Shown here piece by piece: positions 8,103-15,885 of a DNA stretch of 64,000 nucleotides. Below the pieces are notes generated by a model that was not told the origin of the DNA, did no database searches, and saw only the letters and a program-made list of their open reading frames with translations. This DNA is from CAWHMS01 sp963830495. Its GTDB lineage: Bacteria > Actinomycetota > Actinomycetes > Propionibacteriales > Nocardioidaceae. The stretch lies in contig CAWHMS010000002.1 in assembly GCA_963830495.1 (NCBI GenBank), forward strand, positions 310,001 through 374,000. Direction: 5' to 3'. The first letter of the stretch is position 1; every line of letters starts with the position of its first letter. A program made the translations under genes and the position numbers.

Positions 8103-10345
8103 GGGTGCTGCGGCTCCTCACGCGGCGAGAACGCGCCCGGGGACCGCAGTCGGCGGATGATCCGAAAGACTGCGGTGCCGATGAGGACGGCCAGGCCGAG
8201 GCCCATCACGATCCAGATGGCGAGTCCGATCTGGGTCGCCCGGACGTCCATCTCCGAACGGGGACCGAACCGCCGGTCCTCGGGGGTGGCCAGCTGGACC
8301 CGCACCGGAGTGACCCCCGAGCCGTCGGCATGGGCTCGGACCTGTACGTCACGCTGCTGGCCGGGTTCGAGCCGGAGCTCGCCGATGTCGTCCACCTGCA
8401 GGGCCGGGTTGCGCGGCACCACCGACACGCGCACTCGGACCGGCACGTCCAGTCCGTTGGCGACCGTCACCGGGAAGCGTCCGGATCCGCTCGACAGGGC
8501 CACGAACGTCGGCGTCGACACGGTGACCTGCTCCAGCTGCCGTCTGAGCAGCCGGATCTCGCGTACGGCGACGGCTCGGCCCCGGCCCGGGCGGAACGCC
8601 CACGCGCTCGAGCCGGTGACGGCGTACTGCTGCGCTGCTGTGGCTGCCTGTGCGGACGTGTCGACCAGGATGCCGAAGTAGACCCTGCTATACCGGCCCA
8701 TCTTCCGGATCAGCTCAAGCTGCTCCGCGCTGAGCTGGACGAAGGTGTCCGGTACGTCGACCCGGCCGGCATACTCGGGGGCGGCGGTCAGCAGGGTGGA
8801 CCCCGCCGCCTCGAAGGACAGCGTCGAGATCGAGAGCGCAGCCGCGAGGTCAAGGTCTGCGCTCGGGCCGCCGGGATCCCAGTACGCCGGAAGGGCGACG
8901 ACGACCGGCGCCTCCCGGTCGCTGAGAGTCTGGACCGTGCCCTCGGCCATCAGGTACTGCCGCACGTCCAGCGCCGAGGTGCTGCGTCTGACCCGTTGCC
9001 CGGCGATGTCGTCGCGGATCACGACGGCAGTGAGGGGGTCGCCGCCGGTCTCGAGGACGACCGAGGCAGGGGGTGCCCCGCGGCCGGTCACCCCGTCCAG
9101 GCGGGGCAGGCTGGTCTCGGAGATCAGCTCGAACGACGTACCTCCGGAGCGCAGGCTGGTCAGGCCACGCCGATTGTTCAGCCCGGTGGTCTGCCAGCCA
9201 GCTACCGCGAAGGGGAGACGCCCGCTGTAGTCGGCCGAGGCGTCGACCGCGGTACGCACCACCCGACCCAGTCGGTTGGTGCCCAGCGTGCTGGCCTGCG
9301 GCGTTCCCCAGGGCAGCAACAGGACGTCCTGCCGGGCGATCAACGTGTCGAGATCGGCCAGCCACGTCTGGGCGGCCTCCTGCCCGCGACCTGCGGTCGT
9401 CTCACCCTCGAGGCTGGCCTGCACCTCGTAGCCGTCGGCCATGTCGGCCGCAGCGTCGTACACGGCGGGGTCGAGCAGGATCTGCAGGGTGTCCTCGGGC
9501 GCCTGGAGCGCGAACGCCACGACGTTGCTCAGCCGGCCGTTGAAGGCGATCGTCGTGGCAAGCTCGTCGTCGGCGAAGACGCCTCGGGAGTCCCTGGTGA
9601 CCGGTGCCGTGAGTGGGAGCAGCGCCACCATGGGACTCGGGTCCGGCTCGGCCGCGCCCTCGGGCATTTGCGGCACCAGCGTCGAGACCCGGGTCTCTGG
9701 CTCCTGGTCCCGGTTCTCACCGCGACCCGCGATCACGCTCACGCCGAACTGGTAGACGCCGGGATCCTGGATGATCGGCAGGGCGCCGTACGGCACGCTG
9801 ATGTCGAACGATGCCCGGGTGCCGACCGGGATACCGCCGATCTCGGCGAACTGGCCGTACCGGATGATCCGAGTGTTGAAGATCGGGTCGGCGCTGGCAA
9901 AGGTCTCCAGGTCCGCCAGCGACCTCGCCGGATACCGTCCGACGTCGAGGTAGACCTGAGCGTCCGCCCAGTTGCGGGTGCCGACGTTGGACACCACCCC
10001 GCGAATGGTGAAGGGGCGACCCGGCTCGAGCACGACGGGGTCGATCTCCTCGATCGTGATCTCGAGCCCGCTCGCCGGTGGCGCCTGCGGTGCAGCCGAC
10101 CGGTCGGCGGGGAGGCTGCCGAGCGATCGGGTCGAGTCGGCCGACCTGCTGGCAGCCGAGAACCGGGACGACACCTGCTCGTGCCGGGGAGACTCGGGAT
10201 CGGGTACGGCCGTGGTTGTGGTCGCGGCCGTAGTTGTGGTCGCGGTCGCCGGCACGAGGGCCGAGCCCGATGTGGCAGCCAGCACCGTGGTGAGCAGCAG
10301 CACCGACGCGATGCCCAGCGTGCGGAGATGGCGGTGGATGGCCAT
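8099..10345 (-). CDS. secreted/membrane-anchored DUF6049 protein (Rv3909-like)
   Basis: From the ATG at 10345 the 748-residue product has an N-terminal signal sequence (LGIASVLLLTTVLAATSGSAL), a Thr/Ala-rich stretch, a long extracytoplasmic region with beta-sandwich flavour (ISVPYGALPIIQDPGVYQFGV), and one C-terminal membrane helix (IGLAIWIVMGLGLAVLIGTAVF) followed by basic residues. This layout and position before MurJ match the conserved actinobacterial family of Rv3909. Function is unknown; its constant linkage to MurJ suggests a cell-envelope role. The open frame extends further upstream to about 10789 but that part overlaps pcnA on the other strand and is not credible. The start could be a few codons off. 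Confidence 0.8.
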   Translation of the reverse strand: MAIHRHLRTLGIASVLLLTTVLAATSGSALVPATATTTTAATTTTAVPDPESPRHEQVSSRFSAASRSADSTRSLGSLPADRSAAPQAPPASGLEITIEEIDPVVLEPGRPFTIRGVVSNVGTRNWADAQVYLDVGRYPARSLADLETFASADPIFNTRIIRYGQFAEIGGIPVGTRASFDISVPYGALPIIQDPGVYQFGVSVIAGRGENRDQEPETRVSTLVPQMPEGAAEPDPSPMVALLPLTAPVTRDSRGVFADDELATTIAFNGRLSNVVAFALQAPEDTLQILLDPAVYDAAADMADGYEVQASLEGETTAGRGQEAAQTWLADLDTLIARQDVLLLPWGTPQASTLGTNRLGRVVRTAVDASADYSGRLPFAVAGWQTTGLNNRRGLTSLRSGGTSFELISETSLPRLDGVTGRGAPPASVVLETGGDPLTAVVIRDDIAGQRVRRSTSALDVRQYLMAEGTVQTLSDREAPVVVALPAYWDPGGPSADLDLAAALSISTLSFEAAGSTLLTAAPEYAGRVDVPDTFVQLSAEQLELIRKMGRYSRVYFGILVDTSAQAATAAQQYAVTGSSAWAFRPGRGRAVAVREIRLLRRQLEQVTVSTPTFVALSSGSGRFPVTVANGLDVPVRVRVSVVPRNPALQVDDIGELRLEPGQQRDVQVRAHADGSGVTPVRVQLATPEDRRFGPRSEMDVRATQIGLAIWIVMGLGLAVLIGTAVFRIIRRLRSPGAFSPREEPQHP

Positions 10346-10431
10346 CACCGGGTGGTTTCGCGCCTGGCTGTCACGCGTTGCATGGTAGTGCCACCTCTGT
10401 GGCCACTCGCCCCACGACGGGGCGTGGACCC

Positions 10432-10448
10432 TACAGTGGTGCATCGTG
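10432..10448 (+). promoter_or_regulatory. leaderless-type -10 element for pcnA
   Basis: TACAGT at 10432-10437 fits the actinobacterial TANNNT -10 pattern and is followed by 8 nt to the GTG start at 10446. No Shine-Dalgarno sequence is visible, so the mRNA may begin at the start codon. No convincing -35 element was seen. Confidence 0.4.
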
Positions 10449-11891
10449 TCCGATCGCCCTTCCTTGACCGACGTGCAGCGCACCGGGGTCCGCGAGCTGG
10501 TCCACGCCGCCCCGGTGGTCGCGGAGGTCGGCCGTCGCTTCTCCGAGGCCGGTTTCGAGATCGCGCTGGTGGGGGGCTCGGTGCGGGATGCGTTGCTGGG
10601 TCGGCTGGGCACCGATCTCGACTTCACCACCTCCGCGACGCCGGACGACATCGACCGAGCGTTGACCGGCTGGGTCGATGCCCGTTGGGACATCGGTCGG
10701 GACTTCGGCACGCTCGGAGCCCGGGTCGGGGAGTGGACGCTGGAGATCACGACGTACCGCGCCGACGCGTACGACGCGAGTTCGCGCAAGCCGGCAGTGG
10801 CCTACGGCGACTCGCTGGTCGAGGATCTCCGCCGCCGGGACTTCGCGGTCAACGCCATGGCGCTGGCGCTGCCACAGGAGGAGTTCGTCGACCCCTTCGG
10901 GGGGCTGCAGGACGTCGCTGACCGGGTGATCAGGACACCGGGACTACCCGAGGACTCGTTCAACGACGACCCGCTGCGGATGATGAGAGCAGCCCGCTTC
11001 GCAGCCCAGCTCGGCTTCACGGTGGCGCCGGACGTCGTACGCGCGATGACGGACATGGCGCCGCGGCTGGAGATCGTGTCCGCCGAACGAGTCCGCGACG
11101 AGATCGTCAAGTTGCTGCTCACGTCGCAGCCACGGGTGGGCCTCACGCTGCTCGTGGACACCGGCATCGCCGAGTTGGTGCTGCCGGAGCTGCCCGCGAT
11201 GCGACTGGAGCGTGACGAGCATCACCGGCACAAGGATGTCTACGAGCACAGCCTGACCGTGCTGGAGCAGGCGATCGGCCTGGAGACGTCGCTGCCGACG
11301 GGAGGGCCCGACCTGGTCACCCGGCTGGCCGCCGTGTTGCACGACATCGGCAAGCCTCGCACCCGCCGACTCGAGGACGGCGGCACCGTGACCTTCCACC
11401 ACCACGACGTCGTGGGCGCGAAGATGGCCCGCAAGCGCATGCAAGCGCTGCGCTTCTCACGCGACGAGATCGACGCCGTCTCGCACCTGATCGCGCTGCA
11501 CCTGCGCTTCCATGGTTACGGCGCAGGCGAGTGGACCGACTCCGCCGTACGCCGCTACGTCCGCGACGCCGGCGACCAGCTCGAGCGCTTGCACGTGCTC
11601 ACCCGGGCCGACTGCACCACGCGCAACCGCCGCAAGGCAGAGCGCCTGCGTCGCAGCTACGACGAGCTCGAGAAGCGCATCGACCGGCTGACCGCCGCGG
11701 AGGAGCTGGCCGCCATCCGACCGGATCTCAACGGCGACCAGATCATGGAGATCCTCGGGCTGCCGCCGGGGCCGGAGGTGGGCAGGGCCTACCGCTTCCT
11801 GTTGGAGAAGCGACTCGACGACGGCCCGATGCCGTACGACGACGCCAAGGCGGCGTTGCTCGCATGGCACCGGCAGGATTCGTCCGACTGA
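10446..11891 (+). CDS. pcnA: CCA tRNA nucleotidyltransferase
   Basis: The 481-residue enzyme adds or repairs the 3'-CCA end of tRNAs. It has the class II nucleotidyltransferase head (LVGGSVRDALLGR at 41-53, catalytic D57-x-D59 in TDLDFTT), the neck region RRRDFAVNAMAL with FNDDPLRMMRAARFAAQLGF, and a C-terminal HD domain with H299-D300 in LHDIGKPRTR. The HD domain often has phosphohydrolase activity. The GTG start at 10446 has no clear ribosome site. Divergent from the DUF6049-MurJ cluster, as in M. tuberculosis (Rv3907c), although the mutT4-type NUDIX gene found there is absent. The last codons lie in a tandem duplication. Confidence 0.95.
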   Translation: MSDRPSLTDVQRTGVRELVHAAPVVAEVGRRFSEAGFEIALVGGSVRDALLGRLGTDLDFTTSATPDDIDRALTGWVDARWDIGRDFGTLGARVGEWTLEITTYRADAYDASSRKPAVAYGDSLVEDLRRRDFAVNAMALALPQEEFVDPFGGLQDVADRVIRTPGLPEDSFNDDPLRMMRAARFAAQLGFTVAPDVVRAMTDMAPRLEIVSAERVRDEIVKLLLTSQPRVGLTLLVDTGIAELVLPELPAMRLERDEHHRHKDVYEHSLTVLEQAIGLETSLPTGGPDLVTRLAAVLHDIGKPRTRRLEDGGTVTFHHHDVVGAKMARKRMQALRFSRDEIDAVSHLIALHLRFHGYGAGEWTDSAVRRYVRDAGDQLERLHVLTRADCTTRNRRKAERLRRSYDELEKRIDRLTAAEELAAIRPDLNGDQIMEILGLPPGPEVGRAYRFLLEKRLDDGPMPYDDAKAALLAWHRQDSSD

Positions 11892-11953
11892 CCGGCAGGA
11901 TTCGTCCGAAGTGGCGCGGGGCGGCTCAGCCTGCAACGGTCGGACGAATCCTG
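11869..11953. repeat. 22-bp tandem duplication at the pcnA 3' end plus inverted copy
   Basis: The 19-mer accggcaggattcgtccga occurs at 11869-11887 and again at 11891-11909, a 22-bp period that straddles the pcnA stop codon. An inverted copy, tcggacgaatcctg, is at 11940-11953 and can pair with 11896-11909 as a 14-bp perfect stem around a 30-nt loop. The inverted copy overlaps the end of the convergent MFS gene. The hairpin could end transcription from both sides, though no U-tract follows. Confidence 0.75.
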
Positions 11954-13361
11954 AGCACCAGGCTGCGGTAGACGAGGGCGGTCACGGCATACCCGGCGGC
12001 GATCGCCAGCACCAAGCCGTAGGACTTGCCGGAGGTGGGTATGACGACGGCGCCCACCGCCGCGGCGGCGACGAAGACGACGTTGAAGATCACGTCGTAC
12101 AGCGCGAAGATTCGGCCGCGGAAGGCGTCGTCGACCCACGTCTGGACCAGCGTGTCGACGCAGATCTTGACCCCCTGGGCGGAGAGGCCCAGCGCGAGCG
12201 CGGCGACGAGCAGCGATGGCTCGGTGTAGAGCGCACCGGGAAACACCTCGACGACCGCGGCCATGGCCAGCAGCACGACGATCCACGTCTCCGGCGACAT
12301 GTGTGCCGTTGCCAGCGGGGTCAGGACCGCGGCCAGCAGGAACCCGACACCGGAGACCAGCACCGCGAGCGACAGCCCGGCGAGAGCCGCGTCGGTGTCG
12401 GACGAGTCGTGGAAGTAGTTGCGGTAGAGCAGGATCGTGGCCACCGTCGACAGCCCGTAGAAGAAGCGGTGCGAGGCGACAGCGGCCAGGGCGTAGGCGG
12501 CCGGTCGGCGCTCGGCGAGATGGCGTAGCCCCGCGGCCAGGCCGCCGGCCACATCCCAGACCGCCACGAGCAGGTCCGGCCGGGGATTGCCGCGAGCCGG
12601 ATCGCTCGGGTACGCAGGGCGCACCTCGGGTTTGGTACGGGGCGCACCTCGGGTTTCGGGTACGGCGCGGGCACCTGGGGACTCGGGTACGGCGGGCTCG
12701 CCTCGGGGCTCGGACCCGGCTGGGGCACCTCTAGGGTCAGGTCGGGACCGAGCAGCGCCCGCGGGATCCGGAGCGCGAGCAACGCCGCACTGGCGTAGAT
12801 GAGAGCGCTCAGCAGGGCGATCACAGCATCGGGATCGCTCCCTGGCAACACCGGGCGCAGCAGCGTGGCGCATCCGAGCCCGAGCAGGAAGGCGACGGTG
12901 CCGGCGGTGGGCGTCACGGCGTTGGCGAGCACGAGGTCATCCCTGCTCACGACGTGGGGGAGCGACGCCGACAGCCCCGCGAGGAAGAACCGGTTGATGC
13001 TGAACGCCACCAGGATGGCCGCGTACAGGCCGAATCCGCTGATGCCGAGGGCGACCAGCGCGGCCACGGCGAGCACCGGGACGAGTCGCACCAGGTTCGC
13101 CACCACGAGGGTCTGCCGCCGGCTCCACCGGTCGAGGAACACGCCGACGAACGGACCCAGCACGCTGTAGGGCAGCAGCACCGCGGCGAGCACCCCGGCG
13201 ATGGCGGTGGCGTCCGGTTGCCGCTCGGGAGAGAACAGCACGTACGACGCCAGCGCGACCTGGAGCACGCCGTCTCCGGACTGACTCGTCACCCGGACGG
13301 CGAACAGCTGCCGGAAGCGGCGCCCGCGAAGCAGATGCCTCAGATCGCCGACGAACCGCAT
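11926..13361 (-). CDS. MFS transporter, frameshifted in a proline-rich linker
   Basis: Two frames join into one 12-helix-like major facilitator protein of about 478 residues. The N half (from ATG 13361) contains LFAVRVTSQSGDGVLQVALA and the VFLDRWSRRQTLV loop between helices 2 and 3. The C half contains FFYGLSTVATILLYRNYF, LAVLVSGVGFLLAAVL and the terminal helices. They are linked by repeats rich in Pro, Glu and Val (PAPYPKPEVRP). The shift lies at about 12634: one repeat reads tttggtacgg where its neighbour reads tttcgggtacgg. It may be a homopolymer miscall, a slipped repeat that toggles the gene, or a true mutation. Substrate unknown; resembles efflux members with the DUF/MFS_3 type. Confidence 0.75.
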
Positions 13362-13396
13362 GACGCGTCAGTCTGCCCGACTCGACCCAACTGCAA

Positions 13397-13438
13397 GATC
13401 CGACTCTCAGCCGGTCATGACCAGCTGAGAGTCGGATC
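13397..13438 (-). terminator. strong hairpin between ino1 and the MFS gene
   Basis: gatccgactctcagc at 13397-13411 pairs perfectly with gctgagagtcggatc at 13424-13438 (15 bp). The loop itself contains the palindrome ggtcatgacc (13413-13422). It lies downstream of the leftward ino1 stop, so a bidirectional terminator or mRNA-end stem is likely. No clear T-run follows. A 15-bp-period tandem repeat of gcgaagcggtcggg lies at 13445-13473, between the hairpin and ino1. Confidence 0.6.
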
Positions 13439-13504
13439 CTTCGTGCGAAGCGGTCGGGCGCGAAGCGGTCGGGTGGGTGAGGAGGTGTCAGGCGGGACTG
13501 GACG

Positions 13505-14584
13505 TCAGCGCTCGACCTCACCGCGGATGAACGCCTCGACCGACGCGTGCCCCTCGTCGTCGGGCCGCTGCACCGGCGGCGACTTCATGAGGTACGACGA
13601 CGCCGACAGGATCGGGCCGCCGATGCCACGGTCGAGGGCGATCTTCGCCGCTCGGATGGCGTCGATGATGATGCCGGCCGAGTTGGGCGAGTCCCACACC
13701 TCGAGCTTGTACTCCAGGTTGAGCGGCACGTCCCCGAAGGCGCGACCCTCGAGTCGGACGTAGGCCCACTTGCGGTCGTCGAGCCACGCGACGTAGTCGG
13801 ACGGCCCGATGTGCACGTTCCTGGCGCCGAGGTCGTGGCTGATGTTCGACGTCACGGCCTGTGTCTTGGAGATCTTCTTCGACTCGAGGCGATCCCGCTC
13901 GAGCATGTTCTTGAAGTCCATGTTGCCGCCGACGTTGAGCTGGTAGGTGCGGTCGAGCACGACGCCCCGGTCCTCAAACAACTTGGCCATCACCCGGTGG
14001 GTGATGGTGGCTCCCACCTGCGACTTTATGTCGTCACCGATGATCGGCACACCTGCGGCCTCGAACTTCGCCGCCCACTCGGGATCGGACGCGATGAAGA
14101 CCGGCAGCGCGTTGACGAAGGCCACGCCCGCGTCGATCGCGCACTGCGCATAGAACTTGTCGGCCGCCTCGGAGCCCACCGGCAGGTAGGACACCAATAC
14201 GTCGGCCTTGGTGTCGCGCAGCACCTGCATCACGTCGACTGGGTCGACGTCACTCTCCTCGATCGTCTCGAGGTAGTACTTCCCGAGCCCGTCGAGGGTG
14301 TGACCACGCTGCACGAGGACGCCGGTCGGCGGGATGTCGCAGATCTTGATGGTGTTGTTCTCGCTGGCGGTGGTCGCTTCGGCGAGGTCGAAGCCGACCT
14401 TCTTGGCATCCACGTCGAAGGCTGCGACGAACTCGATGTCGCTGACGTGGTAGTCGCCGAACTGCACATGCATCAGCCCCGGCACGGCACCGGCTGGATC
14501 GGCGTCCCGGTAGTAGTGGACGCCCTGGATGAGTGAGGTCGCGCAGTTGCCGACACCCACGATTGCTACTCGAACCGAACCCAT
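13505..14584 (-). CDS. ino1: inositol-3-phosphate synthase
   Basis: This 359-residue cytoplasmic enzyme turns glucose 6-phosphate into 1L-myo-inositol 1-phosphate using NAD. The product feeds phosphatidylinositol, mycothiol and lipoglycan synthesis in actinobacteria. The NAD-binding motif VAIVGVGNCATSLIQG is at the N terminus, and VPIIGDDIKSQVGATITHR, QLNVGGNMDFKNM and ESKKISKTQAV are family signatures containing active-site lysines. The start ATG 14584 follows aggagacct; a longer frame upstream lacks conserved sequence. Adjacent PadR gene and order match Rv0046c-Rv0047c. Confidence 0.96.
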   Translation of the reverse strand: MGSVRVAIVGVGNCATSLIQGVHYYRDADPAGAVPGLMHVQFGDYHVSDIEFVAAFDVDAKKVGFDLAEATTASENNTIKICDIPPTGVLVQRGHTLDGLGKYYLETIEESDVDPVDVMQVLRDTKADVLVSYLPVGSEAADKFYAQCAIDAGVAFVNALPVFIASDPEWAAKFEAAGVPIIGDDIKSQVGATITHRVMAKLFEDRGVVLDRTYQLNVGGNMDFKNMLERDRLESKKISKTQAVTSNISHDLGARNVHIGPSDYVAWLDDRKWAYVRLEGRAFGDVPLNLEYKLEVWDSPNSAGIIIDAIRAAKIALDRGIGGPILSASSYLMKSPPVQRPDDEGHASVEAFIRGEVER

Positions 14585-14594
14585 ACAGGTCTCC

Positions 14595-15242
14595 TCATTC
14601 CCCTGTGCCAGCACCGGGGCGGGTGCCGCCGGTGCGCTTGCGTGGTGATGTCGTTGGTACGTCGTCAGAGCTGGTCTCGCGGGAGCGATCCCGCTCGGTG
14701 TCAATCAGCTCGGTGAGCCAGCGGACTTCTCGCTCCACCGACTCCAGGCCGTGCCGCTGCAGCTCCAGCGTGTAGGCGTCGAGCTTCTTCCGAGACCGGG
14801 TCAGCGAGCTGCGTACGCCGTCGAGGCGCTCCTCGAGCCGGCTCCGCCGCCCCTCGAGGATGCGCAGCCGATTCTCCGTCGAGGTCGAGCCGAAGAACGC
14901 GAAGTGGACTCCGAAGGAGTCGTCGTCCCAGGCGCTCGGACCAGTCGCCGACACCAGCTCGGAGAACCGCTCCTTGCCTTCGGCGCTGAGCTTGTAGACG
15001 ATCTTGCTGCGCCGCCCGGTGCGCACACCGAGCGCGTCCGGGTCGCCCTCAGCGGTGTCCTCGACGATGAGCCCGTCGCGAAGCATCTGCTTCAGGCACG
15101 GGTAGAGGGAGCCGTAGGACAAGACGCGACCCCAACCGAGAAGAGCGTTGACCTGCTTGCGCAGGGCATAGCCGTGCAGCGGCGCCTCGTTGAGAAGCCC
15201 GAGAACTGCGAGCTCGAGCGCGATGCTGCGCTGCTTCGCCAC
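14595..15242 (-). CDS. PadR-family transcriptional regulator
   Basis: The 215-residue protein starts at GTG 15242 behind ggaggag-like ggaaggagag. Its N-terminal winged helix-turn-helix (LAVLGLLNEAPLHGYALRKQVNALLG, then SYGSLYPCLKQMLRDGLI) is the PadR DNA-binding domain. A C-terminal arm rich in Arg, Glu and Leu (RILEGRRSRLEERLDGVRSSL) is the usual coiled dimerisation helix. It lies 10 bp upstream of ino1 on the same strand, and so is probably co-transcribed with it. The ligand is unknown. Equivalent to Rv0047c in place. Confidence 0.9.
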   Translation of the reverse strand: MAKQRSIALELAVLGLLNEAPLHGYALRKQVNALLGWGRVLSYGSLYPCLKQMLRDGLIVEDTAEGDPDALGVRTGRRSKIVYKLSAEGKERFSELVSATGPSAWDDDSFGVHFAFFGSTSTENRLRILEGRRSRLEERLDGVRSSLTRSRKKLDAYTLELQRHGLESVEREVRWLTELIDTERDRSRETSSDDVPTTSPRKRTGGTRPGAGTGE

Positions 15243-15324
15243 GGCTCTCCTTCCGGTGCCTCATTGCTGCGAGGTCGCCTCCGGATAGGCTTCCGGAGCC
15301 TGATCTCGACCTGTCGCCTATATA

Positions 15325-15337
15325 TATCGTACCGATA
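15325..15337. promoter_or_regulatory. candidate PadR operator in the padR-DUF5318 intergenic space
   Basis: TATCG-TAC-CGATA at 15325-15337 is a perfect 5-bp inverted repeat inside an unusually AT-rich patch (15319-15345) of otherwise GC-rich DNA, and it continues into an ATACAT half-site of the kind PadR proteins bind. Location just upstream of padR suggests autoregulation. Binding is inferred, not shown. Confidence 0.45.
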
Positions 15338-15454
15338 CATCATTTTGCTAGTCGGCGGCCCCTCTTCCGCGCTGCTGCGTGCGTGCGACGTCGGTCACTT
15401 CGGGCGCCGTACGGATTGGAACAACCAGTCGCGGACTCGTACCCTCGAACCACC

Positions 15455-15868
15455 ATGTGGTCCCAGCGCTCCGTCATCGACTACTCGCTGCAGCGGCGAG
15501 CGACGTTGGCGACCGTGTTTCACGGCGGCGCGACCACCATGGACGACGTCTGTGACGCAGACCCCTACACGTTGCGTGCCGCCAAGCATCATGGCGAGCC
15601 CGCGAGCTACCCCTGCCCGATCTGCCGGAAGGCGGAGATCGCCACGTTGCGCTACGTCTTCGGCGACGAGCTCGGCCAGTTCTCCGGTCGGATCAAGTCG
15701 CGTGACGAGATCGAGACCATGGCGCACGAGCACGGCGAGATCCGGGTGTACGTCGTCGAGGTGTGCCGCGGCTGCGCGTGGAACCACCTCGTCGAGTCGT
15801 ACCTGGTGGGCGACGGCAAGCCCCGCAAGCCACCGCGACGGCAGCGCACCGTCGAAGACGACGACTGA
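15455..15868 (+). CDS. DUF5318 family protein, zinc-ribbon-like
   Basis: The 137-residue protein begins at ATG 15455, 9 nt after a TACCCT -10-like element, suggesting a leaderless message. It has two CxxC pairs, PCPICRKAE and CRGCAW, spaced as in a zinc ribbon, plus YVFGDELGQFSGRIKSRDEIE. This is the conserved actinobacterial family found before ponA (Rv0049 in M. tuberculosis). No function is established; linkage to PonA suggests an envelope or division link. It runs 17 nt upstream of ponA. Confidence 0.85.
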   Translation: MWSQRSVIDYSLQRRATLATVFHGGATTMDDVCDADPYTLRAAKHHGEPASYPCPICRKAEIATLRYVFGDELGQFSGRIKSRDEIETMAHEHGEIRVYVVEVCRGCAWNHLVESYLVGDGKPRKPPRRQRTVEDDD

Positions 15869-15885
15869 CCCCAGGAAAGAACCAC

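Noticed and set aside
8105..10921. 938-aa plus-strand frame
   Set aside because: Antisense shadow of the DUF6049 gene, typical of high-GC third-codon effects; no family features.
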